Below, piece after piece: positions 28,994 through 37,329 of a DNA stretch of 53,282 nt. The stretch is from NCBI GenBank assembly GCA_036001065.1, contig DASYUQ010000222.1:1-53282 (forward strand), given 5' to 3'. The stretch comes from Candidatus Methylomirabilota bacterium. GTDB lineage: Bacteria > Methylomirabilota > Methylomirabilia > Rokubacteriales > CSP1-6. The translations under genes and the position numbers were made by a program. How positions within the stretch are numbered: the stretch's first letter is position 1; each line of letters opens with the position of its first letter. The notes under the pieces were generated by a model that saw nothing but the letters and a program-made list of their open reading frames with translations, was not told where the DNA came from and did no database searches.

Positions 28994-30387
28994 TTGAGCC
29001 GCAGCACCTCGTACACCTCGACGTCCTCTTCCTTGCCCTTCACCTTCACCACGCCCAGCGGGCGCGCCTCCACGTGCTCCTTCACGTCCCGATAGGTGCG
29101 TCCGCTCATGAGGATCTGCATGGACTTGGCGTTGGATTCGAGCCGGGCGGCCAAGTTCACGCTGTCACCGATCACGGTGTATTCCATCCGATCCTGCGTG
29201 CCCACGGTGCCCGCCACCGCCTCCCCGGTGCTGACGCCGACCCCCACCGTGAGGGGCTCCTTGCCGGCGCGGATCCGCTGCGCGCTGAGCCGCTCGATCC
29301 CCTCCCGCATGGCCACTGCGGTGCGAACCGCTCGGATCGTGTGGTCCGGATGGGCGATGGGCGCGCCGAAGACCGCCATGACCGCGTCGCCGAGGAACTT
29401 GTCCAGGGTGCCTTCGTGCCGGAACGTCGCCTCGATCATGAGGTCGTAGAAGTCGTTCAGCAGCATCACGACCTCTTCCGGGCTCATGCGCTCGGAGAGT
29501 GCGGTGAAGCCGCGCATGTCGCAGAAGAGCACGGTCACCTCGCGCCGCTCGCCGGTGAGGACCAGCCGCTCGGGGTCCTTCAACAGCTCCTCCACCACCT
29601 CGCGGGCCACGTAGCGCGCGAACGCCCGCTTGATCATCTCCTTCTCGCGGAGGTTCTTGGCCATCAGGTTGAAGGCCTCGGTGAGCATGCCGATCTCGTC
29701 CCGGGAGGGGACGGCCAGCGTGACCGTGAAGTCGCCCTCGGCGATGGCGCGCGTGCCCTCGACCAGGCGGAGGATCGGCCGGGCCAGGAGCCCGGCCAGG
29801 ACCACGGCCCCGCCGATCCCGATCAGGATCATGACCACGCTGATGGCGATCGTCTGGTTGCGGGCCTGCGCCAGCGCCTGTCCGATGGATTTCTGGCTGA
29901 ACCCGAGGTAGATGGCGCCCACCGGCACCTTGCGAAAGGTCAGGGGGATCGCGAAGTCCATGATCCGTCCCTGCTCGGGATCGGTGTAGGTCTGGATCAA
30001 CGGGTCCTCGCCCAGCCGCGTCAGCTCGGTGATCCGCTCGACCCGCCGGCCGATCAGATTGACGTCGGTATGGGCGACGACCTTGCCATCGTGATCGGCG
30101 ATGATCACGTAGGCGACGTCCTCGTCCTTCATGGCGTCCTTCACCAGGAGGTTCAGCGTGAGCCCGTCGTTGGTGAGAAGGGGGTTCCTGGCGGCGTTGG
30201 CAAGGTGCTGAGCGATGGTGAGGCCCCGCTTGGTCATCTGGGCGGTCAGGCTCTTCTCGGCGCGATAGAGGAGGAAGGCGCTCAGGAAGGTCACCGTCAC
30301 CACCAGCAGCGCGGTGATGAGCAGGCCGAGCTTGAGCTTCAGCGGCAGGCGGATCCGCGACCCGCGACCGGCTTCTGGCTCTGGCAT
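28990..30387 (-). CDS. Membrane-bound class III adenylate/guanylate cyclase
   Basis: The 465-residue protein has a membrane helix (about 15-37), a Cache-like periplasmic sensor (to about 175), a second helix (about 182-205), HAMP (206-258) and a class III cyclase domain. The metal-binding FCDMRGFTALS, LDKFLGDAVMAVFGAP and the transition-state GDSVNLAARLE motif are intact, so it should be active; substrate preference is not clear. The ATG at 30385-30387 is used; upstream frame is non-conserved. It heads a unit with the deacetylase and LysM genes, so cyclic-nucleotide signalling may be tied to envelope change. Confidence 0.9.
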   Translation of the reverse strand: MPEPEAGRGSRIRLPLKLKLGLLITALLVVTVTFLSAFLLYRAEKSLTAQMTKRGLTIAQHLANAARNPLLTNDGLTLNLLVKDAMKDEDVAYVIIADHDGKVVAHTDVNLIGRRVERITELTRLGEDPLIQTYTDPEQGRIMDFAIPLTFRKVPVGAIYLGFSQKSIGQALAQARNQTIAISVVMILIGIGGAVVLAGLLARPILRLVEGTRAIAEGDFTVTLAVPSRDEIGMLTEAFNLMAKNLREKEMIKRAFARYVAREVVEELLKDPERLVLTGERREVTVLFCDMRGFTALSERMSPEEVVMLLNDFYDLMIEATFRHEGTLDKFLGDAVMAVFGAPIAHPDHTIRAVRTAVAMREGIERLSAQRIRAGKEPLTVGVGVSTGEAVAGTVGTQDRMEYTVIGDSVNLAARLESNAKSMQILMSGRTYRDVKEHVEARPLGVVKVKGKEEDVEVYEVLRLK

Positions 30388-30479
30388 CCCCCGTCTTTCA
30401 GCGTGATGGAATCGGCAACGGCGTGTTAATGACTCTAACGGGAGCGGTTCGCCACCGTCAACATCTGGCTTCAGGCGCA

Positions 30480-30585
30480 CCGCGCCATCCACCGCATGTC
30501 GTCGCGGAGCTCGTCGAGCCCGGTCCGCTTGTACTCGTTGAGCCGGCGCCAGCCGTCGACCAAGGCCATCAGCTACCTGGGGGCC
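30480..30585 (-). pseudogene. Unidentified coding remnant
   Basis: On the minus strand this reads LMALVDGWRRLNEYKRTGLD then ELRDDMRWMARCA, a helical sequence with coding-like character but no start codon; it does not extend into a recognisable gene. Its family is unknown. It sits in the 448-base gap between the cyclase and the racemase gene. Confidence 0.3.
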
Positions 30586-30689
30586 GGGAGGCACGCCTTC
30601 CGCATTGACCCGCGCCGCCACGATCCGGCTCGAGGTGGTCCGGCGCGCTCCCCGCGACCTCCCGCTGCCGGAGCGGAAGGGCGACCTGC

Positions 30690-30836
30690 CCCGGGGCCGC
30701 GCTCGATCTTCCACGGCGCCAGCGCCTCCAGGAAGTTGTCGGAGCAGTTGCGATGACCCCGGACGCCGAAGTCGTACTCGTACCGCCAGGGGTGGCGGGC
30801 GGCGATGATCATGTCGTGGGGCAGAGGCGCCGGCAT
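30690..30836 (-). pseudogene. DUF1989-like internal fragment
   Basis: The frame from ATG 30834-30836 reads PHDMIIAARHPWRYEYDFGV then RGHRNCSDNFLEALAPWKI, which resembles the middle of DUF1989 (urea-carboxylase-associated) proteins. The preceding about 100 residues and the C-terminal half are missing; the frame continues as low-complexity sequence to 30573. The ATG overlaps the racemase stop as ATGA, so a short product could be made. Confidence 0.45.
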
Positions 30837-31552
30837 CAGAGGTAGTGCTCGAGGGGCTGGGGCGGGGCCGCGAACTTCCGGATCTTCGAGTGCGAGAGGC
30901 CGAGCCCGACCAGGCTCTCGGCGACCTTCACGCCCACCGCGACCGGATCGAGCACGGGGACGCCTGCCCGGCGCGACAGCTCGGTGTCGTAGCCGCAGAG
31001 GCCCGCGCAGGCCAGGATGACGACCTCGGCGCGGTCCTCGGCCACGATCCTCTGGATCTCGCGCGCGAGCTCACCCAGCGTTTTGTCGCGGTTGGTCACG
31101 CACTCCTCGACGTTGATGTTGATGGCGCGGACCGACGCGCACTTGGCCTCGAAGCCGAAGAGGCGGACCAGATCTTGTTGATAGGGGATGAATTGCTGGA
31201 GCATGGTGAGGGTCGTGAACCGATGGCCGAGCAGGCAGGCCACGGCCATCGACGCCTCGGCGATCGAGACGACCGGGATGGTCAGCGCCTCCCTGAGCGC
31301 GTCGATGCCGACGCGGCCGAAGCCGGCCAGCACGACGGCGTCGGGCGCGTGCACGGCCACGGACTCCAGGCAGGTGCGGATCATGAACGCACCCGAGAGG
31401 TAGTCGCCGAAGGCAGAATCGATGTTGCGCGTCCCGCCCTTGGTGGTCACGCCGATCAGCTCGGTGCCGGGGGACGCCGCGCGCTTCGCCGACTCCATGA
31501 CCGCCCCCGTCACGGTCTCCGAGCTGTTCGGATTGATCACCGCGATCTTCAT
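30836..31552 (-). CDS. Asp/Glu/hydantoin racemase family protein
   Basis: The 238-residue protein has INPNSSETVTGAV at the N-terminus and the second catalytic-Cys region VVILACAGLCGYD (about 180). The first Cys region, normally ACFxDPG, reads VVLAGFGRVG (about 73), so the first catalytic Cys is replaced by Gly. It may be a one-Cys variant with altered specificity (hydantoin, allantoin or other) or a non-racemase. It lies downstream of an SDR, carbamate kinase and DUF1116 on the same strand. Confidence 0.85.
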   Translation of the reverse strand: MKIAVINPNSSETVTGAVMESAKRAASPGTELIGVTTKGGTRNIDSAFGDYLSGAFMIRTCLESVAVHAPDAVVLAGFGRVGIDALREALTIPVVSIAEASMAVACLLGHRFTTLTMLQQFIPYQQDLVRLFGFEAKCASVRAININVEECVTNRDKTLGELAREIQRIVAEDRAEVVILACAGLCGYDTELSRRAGVPVLDPVAVGVKVAESLVGLGLSHSKIRKFAAPPQPLEHYL

Positions 31553-31595
31553 GGGGCGACTCCTTGCTGGAAGCTATGAGGGGACGATGCGGCTC

Positions 31596-31731
31596 GGGGC
31601 CGGGGGCGGCAGGGTCCTCGGAGACCCGTTCCCGCCGCGCCTGACTGGGCCGAGCCGCAGAGGCGGGAACGCGAGCCGCCTTCACCGGCGCCGACCTCGT
31701 GGTCGACGAGGGCCCTGCCGCCCCCGGGCCC
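31596..31731. repeat. Long nested inverted repeat between SDR and racemase genes
   Basis: The outer 25-base arms 31596-31620 and 31707-31731 pair with one or two mismatches (core CCGGGGGCGGCAGGG). An inner pair, 31627-31636 (CGTTCCCGCC) and 31662-31671 (GGCGGGAACG), pairs perfectly. RNA from either strand could form a long branched stem. There is no U-run, so it is not a classic terminator. Confidence 0.65.
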
Positions 31732-31742
31732 GCAGACGCGCG

Positions 31743-32489
31743 TCACGGCATGATCTCCCCACCGTTCGGATGCAGCGTCTGCCCGCAGAAGTAGCGGCTC
31801 TCGTCGGATGCCAGGAAGACGAACGCCCCCGCGAGATCATCCGGCGTCCCCAGGCGCTTGAGCGGGAGCGAGGCGGCGTGGGCGCGCTTGGCCTCCTCGG
31901 GCAGCGGATCGAAGCCGGTGTCGATGAGCCCCGGTGCCACCGAGTTCACGAGGATCCCGTGCGGCGCCAGCTCCTGGGCCAGCGCGCGCGTGAACGTCAG
32001 CAGGCCGCCCTTGGCAGCCGAGTATGCGGCGTAGCGCGGGCGGCCGCTGTAGGCGAGCTGCGAGGTCACGAGGATGATGCGCCCGCTCTTCTGCCCGATC
32101 ATCACCGGCGCCACCTCGCGGCAGCACAAGAACGCCCCCCGCAGGTGCACCGCGATCATTCGGTCCCAGTCCTCGGCGGTCATCTCCGTGATCGGCTGGG
32201 CCTTCTGGATCCCCGCGCTGTTCACCAGGACGTCGATGCGGCCGAAGGCCTGGCCCACCCCGGCGACCATCGCCTTGACGTCGGCTTCGACGGTGACGTC
32301 CGTCCTGAGCGCCAGCGCGCGGCGGCCCTTCTTCTCGACGGCCTCCACCAGCGAGCGGGCCTCGGGCTCGCGTGCGATCCAGGCCACCGCGACGTCCGCG
32401 CCCTCGTCGGCGTAGGCGAGCGCGACGGCGCGCCCGATCCCGGTGTTGCCGCCCGTGATGATGGCCACCTTGTCCTGCAGGCGATTCAT
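31743..32489 (-). CDS. Short-chain dehydrogenase/reductase
   Basis: The 248-residue classical SDR has the cofactor loop TGGNTGIGRA (about 11-20), NSAG, and Ser and YxxxK catalytic residues in VTSQLAYSGRPRYAAYSAAK. The Arg/Ala after strand 2 (AWIAREPEAR) fits NADP(H). Annotated relatives include 3-oxoacyl-ACP-reductase-like and sugar dehydrogenases; the substrate is unknown. The ATG (32487-32489) overlaps the carbamate kinase stop as ATGA, so it is part of the same unit. Confidence 0.9.
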   Translation of the reverse strand: MNRLQDKVAIITGGNTGIGRAVALAYADEGADVAVAWIAREPEARSLVEAVEKKGRRALALRTDVTVEADVKAMVAGVGQAFGRIDVLVNSAGIQKAQPITEMTAEDWDRMIAVHLRGAFLCCREVAPVMIGQKSGRIILVTSQLAYSGRPRYAAYSAAKGGLLTFTRALAQELAPHGILVNSVAPGLIDTGFDPLPEEAKRAHAASLPLKRLGTPDDLAGAFVFLASDESRYFCGQTLHPNGGEIMP

Positions 32490-33430
32490 GCCGCCTCCCG
32501 CTGGATGATAGTCCCGCCCGTCCCCCTCGTGGCTTCCCCTATCCGGCCGAGCGAGGTGATGATGGCCGCGCGCCCGCCGGCTTCGACGAACTGCACCGCG
32601 GCCTCGACCTTGGGCCCCATGCTCCCCGGCGGGAACTCGCCCGCCGCCAGCAGGCGGCGGGCCTCGGCAACCGTGAGCCGATCGAGGAAGCGCTGGGCGG
32701 GGGTGCCGTAGCCGACGGCCACCCGGTCGACACCAGTGAGGAAGAAGACGCGGTCGGCGTCGAGCTCGCCCGCCAGCACGGCGGTCGCCAGGTCCTTCTC
32801 GATCACCGCCTCGGCGCCGTGCAAGCCCGTGGGCGTCTCGAAGACCGGAATCCCGCCACCGCCGACGGCGATGGGGATCATCCTCGCCTCCACGAGCGTC
32901 CGGATCAGCGGCGTCTCCACCACGCGCACGGGACGCGGCGAGGGCACCACGCGGCGCCAGCCCCGGCCGCTGTCCTCCACGACGCTCCAGCCGTGCTCGC
33001 GCGCTTGACGGAGGGCCTCGGCCTTGCGATAAAAGGCGCCGATCGGCTTGGTGGGACTCGCGAAGGCTGGATCGCTCCGGTCGACCACGACCTGGGTAAC
33101 CACCGACGCCACCCGGGCCGCCAGGCCGCGCTGGCCGAGCAGGTTGTCCATCACCTGCTGGATGGCGTACCCGATACTTCCCTCCGTCTCGGCCACGCAG
33201 AGATCGAGCGTCAGCGCCGGCATCACCGGCTTGGCGATCTCCATGCGCAGTAGCTCCTCGCCCACCTGGGGCCCGTTGCCGTGGGTGAGGACGAGCCGGT
33301 GGCCCTCGACCACGAGGTCCACCAGCGGCGGCAAGCTCTGCGTCAGCGCGTCGAACCACTCGGACGGCGCGCCGACGCCGTCCTCGGTGCGCAGGGCGTT
33401 GCCTCCGATGGCGACGACGATGAGGCTCAT
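32486..33430 (-). CDS. arcC: Carbamate kinase
   Basis: Reversibly converts carbamoyl phosphate and ADP to carbamate and ATP. The 314 residues match the family: VAIGGNALR (residues 6-14), THGNGPQVG (about 49-57), AVGGGGIPV (about 188) and the ATP-binding DRVFFLTGVDRV and GSMGPKVEAA. In E. coli the allantoin cluster pairs a carbamate kinase with FdrA and DUF1116 proteins; the same partners are here, so an energy-conserving role in ureide breakdown is likely. It is coupled to the SDR. Confidence 0.93.
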   Translation of the reverse strand: MSLIVVAIGGNALRTEDGVGAPSEWFDALTQSLPPLVDLVVEGHRLVLTHGNGPQVGEELLRMEIAKPVMPALTLDLCVAETEGSIGYAIQQVMDNLLGQRGLAARVASVVTQVVVDRSDPAFASPTKPIGAFYRKAEALRQAREHGWSVVEDSGRGWRRVVPSPRPVRVVETPLIRTLVEARMIPIAVGGGGIPVFETPTGLHGAEAVIEKDLATAVLAGELDADRVFFLTGVDRVAVGYGTPAQRFLDRLTVAEARRLLAAGEFPPGSMGPKVEAAVQFVEAGGRAAIITSLGRIGEATRGTGGTIIQREAA

Positions 33431-33473
33431 AGTCCTGGGAGGGGGCTCCGACGCTGCCGCACCGCCCGGAGGG

Positions 33474-34886
33474 TCACGGCTCGGCCAGCGCCAGGAGCGC
33501 CCGCTCGAAGCAGGCCAGCGGCGCCCGGACGACGCCGGCGCCGACCTGGCCGGTGCCGGCCCGGCGGCCGGCGATGCCGGTGTTGATGAGCGGCGCGATC
33601 CCGGTCTCGACGACGAGCCGGACGTCGATGCCCGCCGGCGCGCCGCGCTCGTCGAGCGTCGAGATGCGGAAGTGCGGATGCTCTCCGACGCAGATCTCGC
33701 GGATCTCGTCGGTCGCGGCCACCGCCTCGGCCATCCCTCCCGCGCCCACGAAGCGGGCCACCGCGGGCGACGCCGCCATGGCTCCTCCGCCGAGCCCGAT
33801 CGTCTCGACGATCGCGCTGTCGCCCATGTCCGGGTTGGCGTCCTCGGCCGAGAAGCCGGGGAAGTAGAGGCCGACCGGCGTGAGGACCGGCGCGGTGAAC
33901 CAGCGCTCGCCGGTGCCGCTCACGCGGATGCCGAAGTCGGTGCCGTTGCGGGCCATGGCCGTGACCAGCGTCGAGTGGGCGACGCCGCCCGCCGGATCGG
34001 CCAGCGCCTTGCCGGCGGCCATGGCGATGTTGAGGAAGAACTGGTCGTTACCGGCGATGAAATCCGCCAGGCGCGCGACCGCGCCGTGCTTCTGCCCCAC
34101 GCGGGCGATATGGGGCATGAGCGCGCGGGCCAGCAGCGCCGAGGCGGCCAGGTTGCGCTGGTGCATCTCGTCACCCATGCGGAGCGCCTGGGCCATGAGC
34201 GGGCGCAGCTCGACGCCCCCCGATGTCCGGAGGCCGGCGCCGAGGAGCGGGCCCGCTTCCACGGCGAGCCAGCGCAGGCGGGCGAGGACGCTCTCGTCGT
34301 TGGCGCCGAAGCGGAGCACCTTGCCTAGCCCCTCGTTGATGGTCGCGTGAGCCCGGTTGCCGTGCGCCCGGTTCTCGACGACGAAGACGGGCATGGAGGA
34401 CGTGACGACGCCGGTCATGGGGCCGACCGCCTGCCAGTGATGGCAGGGCGCCAGCGTCACCTCGCCGCGCTCGATGAGCGCGGCCGCCGCGTCGTCGTTC
34501 GCCGCCCACCCCTCGTAGCGGATGGCGCCCAGGATGGCGGCGCGCATCGGCTCGCACATCCGGGTCCACTCGATCGGCGGCCCCGCGTGCAGCACCGTGC
34601 GCTGCGGCAGCCCCAGCGCCTCCCACGCCGGCCGGCAGTCGACCAGGACCGGCTCACCGTGAACGAGGTGCCTGAGGGCCTCGGCGTTGGCCCGCTCGAT
34701 GACCTCCCGGCGCTGCTCCAGCCGCTCGAGCGCCGCCAGGAGCTGGGGGTCCGCCGCCGCGGGAGGTTGCCAGTCGGCGTGCACGACGGGAACGCCGAAG
34801 CGGGTCAGCTCCTGGGCGAAGATTGGCAGCCCCAGGCTCACGACCCGCGGGCGCGCGTGCAAGAGCGCCCGGGCCGAGTCGCTCAT
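33474..34886 (-). CDS. DUF1116 family protein (oxamate carbamoyltransferase subunit-like)
   Basis: The 470-residue protein matches DUF1116: PIEWTRMCEPMRAAILGAI, GMVTSSMPVFVVEN-type segment (GVVTSSMPVFVVENRAHGN), NDQFFLNIAMAAGK and the C-terminal PLINTGIAGRRAGTGQVGAG. E. coli YlbE (AllG) is the relative, assigned with FdrA and a DUF2877 protein to a three-component oxamate carbamoyltransferase. The ATG at 34884-34886 gives the conserved N-terminus. fdrA is 5 kb upstream, beyond the inserted transglutaminase cluster; no DUF2877 gene is visible. Confidence 0.87.
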   Translation of the reverse strand: MSDSARALLHARPRVVSLGLPIFAQELTRFGVPVVHADWQPPAAADPQLLAALERLEQRREVIERANAEALRHLVHGEPVLVDCRPAWEALGLPQRTVLHAGPPIEWTRMCEPMRAAILGAIRYEGWAANDDAAAALIERGEVTLAPCHHWQAVGPMTGVVTSSMPVFVVENRAHGNRAHATINEGLGKVLRFGANDESVLARLRWLAVEAGPLLGAGLRTSGGVELRPLMAQALRMGDEMHQRNLAASALLARALMPHIARVGQKHGAVARLADFIAGNDQFFLNIAMAAGKALADPAGGVAHSTLVTAMARNGTDFGIRVSGTGERWFTAPVLTPVGLYFPGFSAEDANPDMGDSAIVETIGLGGGAMAASPAVARFVGAGGMAEAVAATDEIREICVGEHPHFRISTLDERGAPAGIDVRLVVETGIAPLINTGIAGRRAGTGQVGAGVVRAPLACFERALLALAEP

Positions 34887-34984
34887 CGAGGGAGCGACAA
34901 TATCACACTTGCCGGGCGCGGGAGACGAACCCGCGTAGCCCCGTCTGCCGTCCAGGCATGCAGAATGCAAGGTAGTATCCGGCG

Positions 34985-35149
34985 ATGGATCGCGTTTTCG
35001 TATTGTCGCCGGCGAACCTCGGTGGGCCTCGGGCCCGGATGCTCATGCGCGAGCGCGCCGACTTCGATCTCGCGCACCGGCTGCGCCAAGCCGGCGGCGT
35101 GCCACTGGGCGAGGTGTTCAGCTTCGTCAGCGCTCTTTACTTCCGAGGG
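34985..35149 (+). pseudogene. N-terminal fragment of a conserved hypothetical protein
   Basis: The ATG at 34985 opens a frame MDRVFVLSPANLGGPRARML then ERADFDLAHRL and GEVFSFVSALYFRG, which looks like the start of a larger bacterial protein of unknown function. Coding character stops at about 35149, where the sequence becomes the antisense of the transglutaminase gene. The rest of the gene is missing, so this marks a rearrangement breakpoint. Confidence 0.5.
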
Positions 35150-37145
35150 CCTCGCCGACGCCGGCCGCGTCGTGGCTCGCCAGCCAGGAGCGCGCGGTTG
35201 CCCGCAGGGCCTCGCGATCCGACGCGCTCACCCCCAGCGGGTCGAACCGATACCGGTAGTGGAGCCGCACCAGGGGCTCGATGGGAGCGGTGGTGATCGA
35301 CGCGGGGCGCGTGGCCTCGATCCGGCGAATCCACGGGGTCAGAGGCTCGCCGGGCGCCCGCTCGAAGCCGAGCTCGGCCAGTCGCCGCTCGACCATGTAA
35401 AACTCGGAGTCGGCGCCGGGCCGGGCTGCGACACGCTCAGGCGCATCGGTGCGGGCGCCCGCGCGCCCCCGCCGCGTGCGGGAGTAGATCCGCCAGATCA
35501 GCGCCGCGCTGAGGGGGATCAGGAACCAGCCCAGGTAACCGGCCCACGTCCCCTGGCCCTCGCTCCACCGCCACCGTGAGAAGAGGAAGCCCGCCCACGA
35601 CCAGAGGTCCCAGAACGGCTCCAGCGCCGACGCGGTCGCGGCTTCGGCGCTGCGCCACTCGCCGGGCGTGGTATCGACATCCCGCCACGCCCCGTCGATG
35701 TAGGCGAGCGCCCACGCGTGCGCGTGGCGGGCCCGCACGATGTACCGGTTCTCGAACCGGCTGAACTCGTCGGTGGAGTAGCCGACGGCGTAGCGGGCGG
35801 GCATGCCCGCCGCGCGGAGCAGGAGCACGGTCGCGGTCGCGAAGTACTCGCAGTGGCCGGCCCGGCTGCGGACCAGAAAGTCCTCCAGGGCCGCCGGTCC
35901 CGCCGTCCGCTCGGGGACGAACATCGCGTACTGGAACCTGGTCCTGAAAAAGCTGCCGAGGGTGGCGAGCGCCTCGGGGGGCCGCTGGGAGCGCAGGCGG
36001 AGGTCCTCGACGACGCGGCTCAGGAGCGGCGCCTCCCGCGGCGGGAGCTTCAGATCGTTCTCCGTCGGCGGACCGTCGAGGGAAGAGCCGGGCCCGAGCA
36101 GCGCCGTGTAGCTGACGAACGCCGGTCCCTCGTCGACCTTGACCGCGCCTAAACGACTCACCTTCAGCCCCACGGCCGGCAGGTGCTGGAGCTCGAACGC
36201 GCCCCCCGGCAGGGCCAGCACGCCCTTGCCTCGTCGGAGCGCGCCCGAGACCGTCATGGCCCCGCTACGGCCCGTGGCCGGGCGGAGCTTCCAGGTGGCG
36301 CCGTCGCCCTCGGGCGGCACCTCGGCGAAGGACGAATCGACGGCGAACCACGTGGACGAGTGGTAGGCGTTGTAGGTGGCCTCACGGAGAAGGGGCTGGG
36401 CGCGGCCCTCCCGCGGCTCGACTCTCAGCACGATGTGCTCGCCGAGCTTCAGGGTCCCGATCTGGCCGATGTGGGTGGTCGTGCGGAACGGGTCGACATG
36501 CCGTCCGATCAGGGCCTCGAACCATTCCGTGATGCGGGCCTCGATCGCCTGCTGGAGGTCATGCAGGCCGAGGTGGCCGCCGTAGCCCAGGAGGCTGACC
36601 CCCAGGACCGCGCCCACCCAGACGGCCGCCGAGACGTGCCGGGGCCTCACCGACCAGAGCGCCCATGCGGCCAGGACGCACACCGCGACGTAGAACGCCC
36701 CGCTGCGGACGTTGGCGGCGCTCGCCGAGAGGACGCAGAGGGCGACGTATGGGTAGGCGAGGTTGAAGCCGGGGCTCCGGGCGGCGCCCTCCCGGCGCGC
36801 CTGTCGGCGGAGCGTCCAGAAGAGCGTGGCCAGCTCGATCGGCTCGCCGCCGCTCAGGGCCTGGGAGGCGACGAGCGGCAGACAGATCAGCGGCAGCCAC
36901 TGCAGCACGCCGATGACGGCGCGGTTGGCTCCGGCCGTCAGGCCGAGGTAAACCACGGCGCCCAGGAGCAGCAGAGTAGAGAGATCAGCGAGGCGGTCGA
37001 ACTCGGCGCGCGCGAAGTGCCAGCGCCAGGGCACGAGGCGGGACGCTTCCAGGATGAGGGCTGCGACGACGGCGAGCGGCAGGAGAGCGGTCTGCCAGCC
37101 CCAGAAGAGCACCGCGGCGCCGACGAGGCCCGGCGGCGTGTTCAT
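35127..37145 (-). CDS. TgpA-like transglutaminase-family membrane protein (cluster 2)
   Basis: The 672-residue protein has several N-terminal membrane helices (to about residue 195), a periplasmic transglutaminase-like domain with Cys in RAGHCEYFATA, His in ARHAHAWALAYI and Asp in WRDVDTTPGEW, a helix near residue 545 and a C-terminal cytoplasmic tail. The family and order match 11239-15168, but the sequence is divergent. The ATG at 37143-37145 follows a family B repeat whose reading frame stays open upstream. The last residues (about EALGSKER) may derive from the sequence beyond a breakpoint near 35149. Confidence 0.88.
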   Translation of the reverse strand: MNTPPGLVGAAVLFWGWQTALLPLAVVAALILEASRLVPWRWHFARAEFDRLADLSTLLLLGAVVYLGLTAGANRAVIGVLQWLPLICLPLVASQALSGGEPIELATLFWTLRRQARREGAARSPGFNLAYPYVALCVLSASAANVRSGAFYVAVCVLAAWALWSVRPRHVSAAVWVGAVLGVSLLGYGGHLGLHDLQQAIEARITEWFEALIGRHVDPFRTTTHIGQIGTLKLGEHIVLRVEPREGRAQPLLREATYNAYHSSTWFAVDSSFAEVPPEGDGATWKLRPATGRSGAMTVSGALRRGKGVLALPGGAFELQHLPAVGLKVSRLGAVKVDEGPAFVSYTALLGPGSSLDGPPTENDLKLPPREAPLLSRVVEDLRLRSQRPPEALATLGSFFRTRFQYAMFVPERTAGPAALEDFLVRSRAGHCEYFATATVLLLRAAGMPARYAVGYSTDEFSRFENRYIVRARHAHAWALAYIDGAWRDVDTTPGEWRSAEAATASALEPFWDLWSWAGFLFSRWRWSEGQGTWAGYLGWFLIPLSAALIWRIYSRTRRGRAGARTDAPERVAARPGADSEFYMVERRLAELGFERAPGEPLTPWIRRIEATRPASITTAPIEPLVRLHYRYRFDPLGVSASDREALRATARSWLASHDAAGVGEALGSKER

Positions 37146-37329
37146 AGGTCGGCGGGGGCGGACGTTACGGCCCCCTCCGAGATCCATAGTCGGAGGAGGC
37201 CTCCCGGCCCCCTCCGAATCCATAGTTGGTGGGAGGTCTCCCGGCCCCCTCCAAGCCACCCCAATGGTTGCGCCGGCGAAGCCGGCGCTCGAGGGAGCGC
37301 GCGCGATTCTTGGGTTGACACAGGGTGTC
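37146..37329. repeat. Family B hairpin array between DUF58 and tgpA (cluster 2)
   Basis: Contains three partly repeated GGCCCCCTCC blocks, two followed by ATCCATAGT, then the hairpin GCGCCGGC-GAA-GCCGGCGC near 37274-37292. It ends TTGACACAGGGTGTCTCA, whose last bases include the DUF58 stop codon on the minus strand. The same design, including both ends, lies upstream of rsmE at 48330-48510. Confidence 0.7.
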
